Shown here piece by piece: positions 21,029-31,500 of a DNA stretch of 64,000 nt (its first letter is position 1; each line of letters begins with the position of its first letter). The DNA comes from Stomorhina lunata. Lineage: Eukaryota; Arthropoda; Insecta; Diptera; Rhiniidae. Under the pieces are notes generated by a model. It was given only the letters and a program-made list of their open reading frames with translations. It was not told the DNA's origin and did no database searches. The position numbers and the translations under genes were made by a program. Location of the stretch: assembly GCA_933228675.1 (NCBI GenBank), contig OW121741.1:76436629-76500628 (forward strand). The letters run 5' to 3'.

Positions 21029-21388
21029 ATTTTCGCAATTTTTTGTTTTCAAATTATGCAACTATAGCATCATATGTTCCAAACAAAAATAAATAAGTTT
21101 TCCTCTTAAGATCTCTTCATCTTTCAGCCGACGTAAGAGATCATGAACAAAAAAACAACTAAAATACTACATCATTACATCCAAACTTGACCAACTTGTT
21201 CCTAATTACATATGTAAGCGCGAGACTAAACGATGGCCAGTTGCATTATTTTCAAACATGATAGATGCATCAGCGTATAGATCTTGTGGACTTAAATGAA
21301 TCCTGGCTTGAGTTTTAATAAAAACTTCAGAAGCAGGCTTTATCTAGCAGAACTTGCAGATCAATGAGCTAACAAATGGGCATATTTT

Positions 21389-22615
21389 GTGAAGAATATT
21401 TCCAAGGTATTTGATATAGCTTGGCATGAAGAACTTCTATCAAAACTTATTGCCTTTGACGTTGGTAATAACTTCTCAAGGTTTATATCAAGCTTCCTCA
21501 GAGATCGCTCTATACGAGTTGTTATAGATGGGTTCTCTTCAAACGAGTTCAAGATTTATTCAGGGATACCGCAAGCTCTGTTCTTTCTCCAAGTCTATTT
21601 CTTATCTTTATAAATGACCTTCAACATCAAATTTCCAATCCCATATACTCTTTTGCAGATGATAGTAATATTTGCCATTCATATTCATTCAATCATAGGC
21701 CAAGCGTTCTTGAGGTTGGCGCTATGAGACAAAACATGAATTAATCATTAAACCGATATTTAGAAACAATTTCAGAATGGGGTCATGCGAATGGATGTTG
21801 TATGCTAACGCATAAACGCGCGGCAAACAATGTTTCTTCATCTGTTGTTGTTGTTGTTGTTGTAACTGCGATATTATTGGTAATATCGTAGAAGTGACAG
21901 TCCTTGGTCGGAATCCTAAGAATTCCGAGTCGTTCCGGTACGAAGAACCGACTGCAGTGGGAACGTTCTTTATCTGTATTAATGGGTGGTGTACATATTG
22001 AGGAATCAGATGCTCTTGATGTTCTGGGCAAGTGATGTCCGTACGACAAAATACATCTTTCAAGTGCCGAAAGAAGCATTCAAGTGCCTCAGTTTTCTAA
22101 AACGGTGCAAGAGATTCTTAACTTCATCTGATCTGCTTACTATTTACACCACCTCATGTATGGGCTGGAGCTTCAAAGTCTATTTTGGAGCTTCTCGACC
22201 GTGTGCAAGATATGGCGAAAGTGCTCATAGGGACTCTATTGATTTACAGGAGTACCATCGTAATTTGAGTTGTGTCACACTGTCCTATTGTTTATACTTT
22301 GGAATATGCTCTAACGAAATCAGAGAACTCGTTCTCGAAGCTTGGACTTTTTTTGCGCAATACACGTCATTCTTTTAGAGCTCATTCCTTTGCGATCGAT
22401 TGGACGGTAGACCGTACGAACACGCTACATTAAATTCGCCCTTCAACAATATATGTAGTTCGTATGTGGAATTCACTCCCCGCAGAAGTTTTCACTAGTT
22501 GCAATATAGGTATAAACACGACTCCATGTATCCTCCCTCCCATATTCTATTTTCTTACTTCCAACATAATGTATTGCATAAGTAGGGGTCATCCCCTGAG
22601 TGCTGGTCCTAAATT
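21389..22615 (+). pseudogene. I/Jockey-type LINE reverse transcriptase fragment
   Basis: The reading starts within motif A (FDIAWHEELLSKLIAFDVG) and passes ISSFLRDRSIRVVIDGFSS and IYSGIPQ. A frame change follows, then VLSxSLFLIFINDLQHQISN and YSFADDSNI (motif C). The C-terminal part continues as SVLMGGVHIEESDALDVLG, FKCLSFLKRCKRFLTSSDLL and YFGICSNEIRELV. It shares its 3' UTR with 16400-16530. The 5' two-thirds are missing, and an insert interrupts it at about 21844-21965. It lies inside the TIR element 20828-22689. Confidence 0.82.
21840..21968. mobile_element. TTG-headed short insert inside the LINE fragment
   Basis: The LINE reading stops at LTHKRAANNVSS and resumes at SVLMGGVHIEESDAL. 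Between them lies a (TTG)6 run and a GC-richer stretch with AATTCCGAGTCGTTCCGGTA and GAAGAACCGACTGCAGTGGG. Short ATCTG words at both junctions suggest a target duplication. I believe similar TTG-led sequences are dispersed in other fly genomes, but that is from memory. Confidence 0.55.
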
Positions 22616-23460
22616 AAACAAAAATCCTATGTTAAATAAATATGAAATTTTGTTAATATTTCATTGTTGGGTCATATTGACCCAAAGGGTAATATAAAGG
22701 GCACAAATCCAAGGAAAGTAGAAGGGTTATTGGGATAAAATCTTCGAGTGATTGAGGGATAAATATTGTGTTAAAAAATTAAATAATATTGCAGGGAAGG
22801 GCACGCATGAGGTCATTAAGAGCAATTTTACAATGCCAGTATTTTTAAGAGTCACAGTAGTAAAGAGTTGGATAAGAACACTGTGACTTATACCTAAAAA
22901 GAATGTTCCGATTTTGAAGGAAAGTTTATAATAATTACAGATTATTATCAAGAAAATGAATTAAATGATCGGTCTGAATCAAATGTAAATTCAAAACTGA
23001 TAAATGTTTAGAAAATTAAAAGGTAACTCTTGCATTGCGACTGGAATGGTTTTAAACTAGGTATAAGCTTCTATAGATTCCAAGTACTTCGTGGTTCTCG
23101 CAGTTAATTATGCAGTAAAATGATAATAAATTTGAAATATTAGGATCTTTGTTAAAAAGTTCAATAAGACCTTGATTTCTCCATCATTTTTGTCAGTCCG
23201 TTAGTAACGTTTACAAGTTTATCTGTTCTCACTTCACAGAGCGCTGTTTTGACATCGATAACGCAAGTTGTTTTGATAAGAGGTACTAAGTCTAACACTT
23301 TTTCCTTCTTAAGATGCAAAAACGGTTTATTATGGAATATCTTGAATCAGTAGGCTTACCGCCGATGGAAGATGCTGAGGTAACTAATAATTTAAGTTCT
23401 GTTATCATTGACTTCCAGGGCCTAGGGCCTTAAATTTAATAGAAATTAATAATTAGAGAA

Positions 23461-23543
23461 ATTGTTGTTGCCGAGACCGGGGATCGAACCCAGGCTCAAT
23501 GTGATATTTCGTGCTAACCAACTAAGCCACAGCACGGGAAATT
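23461..23543 (-). mobile_element. tRNA-like SINE head or tRNA pseudogene
   Basis: On the - strand it reads CCGTGCTGTGGCTTAGTTGG, then GTTAGCACG. After a loop comes GCCTGGGTTCGATCCCCGG. TGGCTTAGTTGG fits an A box and GGTTCGATCCC is a perfect B box. The T arm (CTGGG/CCCGG) folds, but the acceptor and anticodon stems do not pair well. So it is not a working tRNA gene. It is unlike the SINE at 1-249. Confidence 0.65.
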
Positions 23544-26425
23544 TGTATTCACAATGAACTAGATGACGGTCGATTGTGTCGACCGCAGGATACGCTAGTT
23601 TCATTTAAACTACATATATGTTTTGACAAAAAAAAAACGGATATATTAACTAAGATATCAACTTTTGTTAAACTTTTTATTTTTATAAATTATTTTGAAA
23701 ATCACAATATGTTTGAGCAAGGTTCAAAATTCGTTCAAAATTTCTTTTCAAAATTTTTTTTACACATTTATGATTTCAAATCATAAGAAAATGTCGCTAT
23801 ACTACAAAATACAAAATTTTAAAAAAGCACCTTTTGAATTTAGAACTTTTAAAACCAGAAATAATTTAAAACATCCCTAAAGTATGCTACAAAATATTTG
23901 CAAAAAAGTCTGTGTTTTCGATCGATATCAAATGCTTTGTTTTTTTTACATTGTCTTCAAAAGTTCTGGTCTTCTATATGAAGGTATAGATCGCAAGTTA
24001 TTATTACAGGATTCTAGTTTCCCATATGTAGCTTTACGAGGTCACGCAAAAGTATTTCGTTCAACTTGCCAATCTAATTTTCAAGAAGATTTATCGTGTT
24101 CAAGGATTTGGCTTCCTATATGAAAATATTGGTCGCTGAAGTGAAACATACCCTAACATCTTGGCTTCTATTTCCTACAAAATCGGTCCATTTAAATAAT
24201 TTAAAATCTAAATGATTTAATGCCTTTGCTTGTCCCCTATAGTTAAACTTTCGGGACACTGAAATTCATTACAGGGACTGTTCTAAGTACTTTAAAGTAT
24301 AACTGGACAAGAAAACTTAATTTTAGATTCAACATTATATATGGTGGAGGGCTACTCAGAAATCCACGAACTACATATAATACTCCAAAAGAGTCTGCGA
24401 ATGCCAAGTTTCTGTATTAAGGTTGCACTTTGCACCAACCCATCGTATGGACTATATTCAAATCAGCATTTGCTATATAAAAGTGATTAGGGTACCAGTG
24501 CCTTAGCCTTTTTGAAAGCTCTACTGGTAGAGGTTCGGTTAGAGACTTTCTGGTACCACCGAAGTTAGAAGTCTCTGGAACTTCGCTTCCAGCCTGATTA
24601 TGGTCGTTGTGGTACATATACAAAAAATTGATGTGGAGTTGCATTGCAACCGGGTGGCATGAACCATAGATCGAAAGGAGCTTAGATAGGCTTCGCTATA
24701 CTAAAGGGTAAACCCTGTCCAAAAAACATGGCGGCCCTGTGGTCTGGGTCTGTTCGCCGGAGGGGCGGCAGTTTTTTTCTTGAGTTGGTAGTATGTAAAA
24801 AATGCAACCACTCATGTCAAACCCCCTGAAATGTCAAAAAAATCATGCCCCTTATATCAGATGAAGGGCTTTATAATTTCCGGAGACTCTGTTCCCACGA
24901 TTACGTTTTAGGATGTGGTGCGCCGTATGTGAGACTACAACAGCTCGAAGGGTTAAGGGAATTAATGTTTAACAGATAAATCACCAACAAAAAAAAAGAG
25001 ACCATCCAAAAAATGGCTTAAAGCAGAAATTATTCCAAGATTGGAGCTCGAATGTCACTAAAAATACATTTTTTGCATTCTCATCCTGAATGTTTTCCTG
25101 AACTTTTGTGATACAAGTGTCCAGCAAGAAAAGCGACTACCCCAATATTTGGACTTAAATACATAAAACAGATAATAAGCAGTACGAGCGACTCAGTTCG
25201 ACTGCTCTTCATTTCTAGCTTTAAACTTTTTAATGAATAAACAGGAGTTTAATTAGCAAAATTTTTAAAAAATGTCTTTAATGTCTCGAAAAAAAAAACG
25301 GAGCCCAGATTCGGATTCAGTGCCCCAAAGAAACCATAGACAGCTTTTGATTTCTTAGATCCAAACCGTGTATACTTGGGCAATTTAAGTGCATTACTTT
25401 GGCTTATTGTTGAAATTTACCTAAACCATGATATCTATTATAGGGTAGAGTCTTGATGTGTATAAATTGTTGGAAACAAATTATACTAGGGCGGGTCCGT
25501 AACTTTTATTTACAAAAAGTTAGTTAATTTTTAACATAGTCTCCTTTAAAACCTATACATTTAGACTCACGTTTCTCAAATTTTTAGTTTCCTTTTGAGA
25601 AAAACGATATGTCGAGGTCTTAAAAATAGGCATTTTTTTGGGAGATTATTTCCCCGTTGAAGTCAAATATCTTTCCGGAGCGTCATTTTTTTAAAGAACA
25701 AATGCGGCAGCCATCTTGGGGAATGATTTCTAATAGCCAAGTGATTATATAATCACTGAAAAAACTGAGCCATGTGGAATGCCTATAGTGTCCACAATCT
25801 TTCCTTCTTTAAACCTCGGTTCAGCGAAAACCAAATCGTGAATTTCTTAATAGTTTTGTATGTAGAGACCTCAACGGAGCGTCAGAACGATCGGCATTTG
25901 TTCTGCCACTTCGAAATTCAGAATACACTTCTTTACCATAGAAGGCGATAGTGCAGAGTCTTCACGTCAATTATCAACATAGTTTTGTTTTGAACTCCTA
26001 GAGAACTTGAGAATTCCAAATTTACCTTTTTGCATTTTCTTTCCAAACCCTGAGCTTGTTTAAATTTATATTGGCGGGGGTAGTGATGTCATTTTAAAAA
26101 GTAGACGAAAAATTCAAAATGACATGGACTTTATGGTCTGCCCTCGATCTATCATTTATATCGATCACCCTGACATCGGTCTTAATTATATTATTTCTAA
26201 GTGACGATTTATTTGGATAATAAAAACATTGAAAGCTTTGGGAACTCGTAATTCATAGATTTTTTTGACTAAATTATATCTATCTTTTGAGCGAACCTTT
26301 TTTTATAATTGAACCAATTCAACTTTAATTTGTCGACGGAAAAAATTAGCAAAATGACTTCTAATTGAAGTTTTATTTTACATACTTATAGTTCGACTAA
26401 AAGACTCATTTTCTTTGTAATCTAT
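23544..26425. other. Non-coding DNA, possible mariner end at 25493-25560
   Basis: No gene recognised. On the - strand, 25493-25580 reads FEKRESKCIGFKGDYVKN and a stop. That resembles the C-terminus of mariner-type transposases (K-C-x-x-x-x-GDYV), and AAAGTTACGGACCCGCCC follows about where an end repeat would be. The match is short and the assignment weak. Confidence 0.35.
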
Positions 26426-26428
26426 TAA

Positions 26429-26592
26429 GGGACTGTTCACATATTACGTAACGCTCTTAGGGGGGGAGAGGGTTATGACTTTTGTTACGGTAGAGGTATT
26501 CTGTATGCGTATTTCTATTAAAATGTATTACACAGGGGGGAGGGGGTTAAAAATCTGCGAAAATATCGTTACTTAATTTGTGAACAGCCCCT
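26429..26592. mobile_element. 164-bp MITE with inverted ends
   Basis: The left end GGGACTGTTCACATATTACG pairs with the right end. On the reverse strand the right end reads GGGGCTGTTCACAAATTAAG, and the similarity continues to TAACG. The interior has G-runs (GGGGGGGAGAGGG and GGGGGGAGGGGG). A partial copy lies at 21007. Non-coding. Confidence 0.8.
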
Positions 26593-27556
26593 AAGTAGTT
26601 AATGGATAAAAAGTTGAAAAGTTCTTAAAGAGTTTGATTTCTCGAACAAGGTCCCTGATTTCATTTAAACAACTTCCATTTTAATAACGATAAAAGGTAA
26701 AACGCAAATCACCTGGAGCGACGATGCTCCAATGAATCAATAGATCTGGCTACTCGAATGTCACCATTAAACATATTTGCCCTATCCTGTACACAGTCTA
26801 GACTTATACTTCTTTATGTGGTCATATTTAGATGGTATAACTAGATAACAAGTAGATCAGGGACGAAATCGATCGAAATGTAAGATATTTCAGAAACATT
26901 TGTATAGCATACTTTAAGGATAATCTAAATAATATGTAACATATAAGGTTCGCTACATTGTTACTAATTTTTCAAAAGTTCCCTTATGTAAAATAATTGC
27001 ATTTAAACTAAATGTTTTGACAAATAAAGAGATATGTTAAGATATCAACTTTTATTATTTTTTTTGGAAAATAAATTATTTTGAAAATCCCTAAGGTATG
27101 TTACACAATATTTGCTTAAAAGTCTAAGTTTTCGATTGATATCGAATGCGGTGATTTGGCTACAAATTGAGATGTTCATGTTGTTAGACAGTTCAAAACT
27201 AAATATTTTGATTTTTTTTTTAAATATCTGAGAACTTCATAGACTATTTCATTAAAATTTCGAAAATTTAAGTCTTTAGAGCATTTAAATAATATATAAG
27301 TCCAACATTTTCCATTGTCCTTCTAAGAAACCGTATAAAGAGAAACCTTAGAGTAAAAAGTTACATAAAGTATGATTTTGTATGAATATGAAATGAAGTA
27401 GAAAAGAAGACAATTTTTTAAAATAGATTTTATCTAACACAGTGTAACAAACAGTCTCTTTACTAATTTAATATTATGTTTTAATATATTCAATTTTAAA
27501 TTTTTTAAGTTGGGGTCACATTAGGTAAATATTTGTCAACAAGGTATTATTTATAA

Positions 27557-27683
27557 GCTGTTTATATGTATAACACAATCAGCTGACGATTGAGAGAAAT
27601 GTTCATGTGTTTTGTTTTTGTTACAATAACAAAACACAAGCAAATTTTACTCAATCGTTAGCTGATTGTGTTATATAAACAGC
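27557..27683. mobile_element. 127-bp near-palindromic foldback MITE
   Basis: The outer arms GCTGTTTATAT...AACACAATCAGCTGACGATTGAG and their reverse complement at 27650-27683 pair over about 35 bp, with one 4-nt indel and one mismatch. An inner pair, GTGTTTTGTT and AACAAAACAC, extends the fold. Almost the whole element is one hairpin. Confidence 0.85.
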
Positions 27684-27779
27684 ACTGTAGTATGAAAGCT
27701 TTTTGCAAGCTTTTTTAGTGGATTTGTGACCAAGATATAAAGAAGAGAAGAATTTAATATTATAAATTTTTTTAAAGCT

Positions 27780-28565
27780 TTTAAAGAGCTTTATTTATTT
27801 TACTTCATTGTTTGCGATTGTATAACTTGTTTTTATTACTGAGAATTTTTCAAAAACTTTTCTTTCTTTTCCTTTTATATAACCAAATATTTCCTTAATG
27901 TGATCCTAACTCAAATTTTTTACAAAAAAAATAAAAGCCTTGACGAAACCCAAAATCAACTTAAAATTTTGCATGGCAAAATAACAATTTTATTTTTCTT
28001 TTTTTTAGCTTATTTTTTTTTTTCAATTACTAAAACAATTAAAACAACATCCAAATTTGTTTTAAAGATTTTTCTTTTGGTTTTTCCCATTTTCAACTAC
28101 TAACGATTTTTCTTAAAACCTAATTTAGTTTTTCTTTTAATATTTTTTTGTTTCCTTATTTTATTTGGTTTTCATAGATTTTTTTTTCTTAGCAAAAAGG
28201 ACTTTTTTCGGTATTTTTTCAAATACTGATTGATTTTTTTTGTTGGTTTTGCTTTCAATTCTCCAATTTCACTAATTACTAATTATTTTAATTATTTTAT
28301 TGATTAATAATAAAAATTAACAACAAGCTCATTTTGTATTTTTATATAAAATGAATTAGATTTTTTTTGTAATTTTTTCATTATTTTTTCTATTTTTTTT
28401 GTTGGTTGTATGTAAATTCCTTATTAAATTGCACAGATTTTATGATTTGATGATACTGTATCCTTTAATATTGCTATGGAAAGGAGCTGTGATGAGATAT
28501 GATAGATATTTTAAAGCAGAGCTTTAAAGGATTTTAGGTTTTGTAAAATTTAAGATAAGAGAAAT
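27780..28565. other. T-rich low-complexity DNA
   Basis: No gene seen. Many T-runs on the + strand lie directly before the 29-bp minisatellite. Confidence 0.5.
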
Positions 28566-31500
28566 GGAAAATTTCCTATAAAAAAAAAAAATAGAAAATT
28601 TTCAAAATTTCCTATAAAAATAGAAAATTTTTAAGAATTACCTGTAAAAATAGGAAATTTTCAAAAATTTCCTATCAAAATAGGAAATTTTCAAAAATTT
28701 CCTATAAAAATGAAAATTTTCAAAAATTTCCTATAAAAATAGGAAATTTTCAAAATTTCCTATAAAAATAGGAAATTTTCAAAAATTTCCTATAAAAATA
28801 GGTAATTTTAAAAAATTTCCTATACAAATAAGAAATTTAATTGCCTATAAAAACAGGAAATTAAAAAAAAATCCTTTAAAAATACGGCATTTTAAAAAAT
28901 TTCCTATAAAAATAGGAAATCTTGAGAATTTCCTATAAAAAGAGGAAATTTTAAAAAATTTCCTATAAAAATAGGAAATTTTGAAAATTTCCTATAAAAA
29001 AAAGGAAATTTTAAAAAATTTTCTTCAAAAAGAGGAAATTTTAAAAAATTTCCTCTAAAAATGGGAAATTTCAAAAAATTTCCTATAAAAATAGGAAATT
29101 TTCAAAAATTTCCTATAAAAATAAAAAAATTTTGAAAATTTCCTATTAAAATAAAAAAATTTTGAAAATTTCCTATAAAACTAAAAAAAAATTTAAAAAT
29201 TTCCTATAAAAATAAAAAAAAAAATGTTGAAAATTTCCTATAAAAATAAAAAAATTTTGAAAATTTCCTATAAAAATAAAAAAATTTTGAAAATTTCCTA
29301 TAAAAATAAAAAAATTTTGAAAATTTCCTATAAAAATAGGAAATTTTGAAAATTTGCTATAAAAATAGGAAATTTTGAAAATTTGCTATAAAAATAGGAA
29401 ATTTTGTAAATTTCCTATAAAAATAGGAAATTTTGTAAATTTCCTATAAAAATAGGAAATTTTGAAAATTTCCTATAAAAATAGGAAATTTTGAAAATTT
29501 CCTATAAAAATAGGAAATTTTGAAAATTTCCTATAAAAATAGGAAATTTTGAAAAGTTCCTATAAAAATAGGAAATTTTGAGAATTTCCTATAAAAAGAG
29601 GAAATTTTAAAAAATTTCCTATCAAAATAGGAAATTTTGAAAATTTCCTATGAAAAAAAACGGAAATTTTAAAAAATTTTCTATAAAAAGAGGAAATTTT
29701 AAATAATTTCCTCTAAAAATGGGAAATTTTAAAAAATTTCCTATAAAAATAGGAAATTTTAAAAAATTTCCTATAAAAATAGGAAATTTTCAAAAATTTC
29801 CTATAAAAATAGGAAATTTTGAAAATTTCCTATAAAAATAGGAAATTTTGAAAATTTCCTATAAAAATAGGAAATTTTGAAAATTTCCTATAAAAATAGG
29901 AAATTTTGAAAATTTCCTATAAAAATAGGAAATTTTGAAAATTTCCTATAAAATAGGAAATTTTGAAAATTTCCTATAAAAATAGGAAATTTTGAAAATT
30001 TCCTATAAAAATAGGAAATTTTGAAAATTTCCTATAAAAATAGGAAATTTTGAAAATTTCCTATAAAAATAGGAAATTTTGAAAATTTCCTATAAAAATA
30101 GGAAATTTTGAAAATTTCCTATAAAAATAGGAAATTTTGAAAATTTCCTATAAAAATAGGAAATTTTGAAAATTTCCTATAAAAATAGGAAATTTTGAAA
30201 ATTTCCTATAAAAATAGGAAATTTTGAAAATTTCCTATAAAAATAGGAAATTTTGAAAATTTCCTATAAAAATAGGAAATTTTGAAAATTTCCTATAAAA
30301 ATAGGAAATTTTGAAAATTTCCTATAAAAATAGAAATTTTGAAAATTTCCTATAAAAATAGGAAATTTTGAAAATTTCCTATAAAAATAGGAAATTTTGA
30401 AAATTTCCTATAAAAATAGGAAATTTTGAAAATTTCCTATAAAAATAGGAAATTTTGAAAATTTCCTATAAAAATAGGAAATTTTGAAAATTTCCTATAA
30501 AAATAGGAAATTTTGAAAATTTCCTATAAAAATAGGAAATTTTGAAAATTTCCTATAAAAATAGGAAATTTTGAAAATTTCCTATAAAAATAGGAAATTT
30601 TGAAAATTTCCTATAAAAATAGGAAATTTTGAAAATTTCCTATAAAAATAGGAAATTTTGAAAATTTCCTATAAAAATAGGAAATTTTGAAAATTTCCTA
30701 TAAAAATAGGAAATTTTGAAAATTTCCTATAAAAATAGGAAATTTTGAAAATTTCCTATAAAAATAGGAAATTTTGAAAATTTCCTATAAAAATAGGAAA
30801 TTTTGAAAATTTCCTATAAAAATAGGAAATTTTGAAAATTTCCTATAAAAATAGGAAATTTTGAAAATTTCCTATAAAAATAGGAAATTTTGAAAATTTC
30901 CTATAAAAATAGGAAATTTTGAAAATTTCCTATAAAAATAGGAAATTTTGAAAATTTCCTATAAAAATAGGAAATTTTGAAAATTTCCTATAAAAATAGG
31001 AAATTTTGAAAATTTCCTATAAAAATAGGAAATTTTGAAAATTTCCTATAAAAATAGGAAATTTTGAAAATTTCCTATAAAAATAGGAAATTTTGAAAAT
31101 TTCCTATAAAAATAGGAAATTTTGAAAATTTCCTATAAAAATAGGAAATTTTGAAAATTTCCTATAAAAATAGGAAATTTTGAAAATTTCCTATAAAAAT
31201 AGGAAATTTTGAAAATTTCCTATAAAAATAGGAAATTTTGAAAATTTCCTATAAAAATAGGAAATTTTGAAAATTTCCTATAAAAATAGGAAATTTTGAA
31301 AATTTCCTATAAAAATAGGAAATTTTGAAAATTTCCTATAAAAATAGGAAATTTTGAAAATTTCCTACAAAAATAGGAAATTTTGAAAATTTCCTATAAA
31401 AATAGGAAATTTTGAAAATTTCCTATAAAAATAGGAAATTTTGAAAATTTCCTATAAAAATAGGAAATTTTGAAAATTTCCTATAAAAATAGGAAATTTT

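Larger units (their letters stand above)
20828..22689. mobile_element. piggyBac-like element with perfect 26-bp inverted ends
   Basis: Positions 20828-20853 and 22664-22689 are exact reverse complements over 26 bp, starting CCCTTTGGGTCAATATGACC. The repeat itself contains the palindrome TGGGTCA-ATA-TGACCCA. Ends beginning CCC with this GGGTCA...TGACCC dyad are of the kind seen in piggyBac-like elements. The flanks (AGTA and TAAT) do not give a clean TTAA duplication, so the superfamily is tentative. No transposase is present. Most of the interior is a LINE fragment (21389-22615). Confidence 0.75.

Noticed and set aside
23461..23543. Functional tRNA gene
   Set aside because: A and B boxes and T arm are good, but the acceptor and anticodon stems do not pair, unlike the true tRNA-Trp at 60015.
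24417..24644. 75-codon minus-strand ORF with less AT-rich codons
   Set aside because: No recognisable domain. The region has slightly higher GC but no supporting splice or neighbour evidence.
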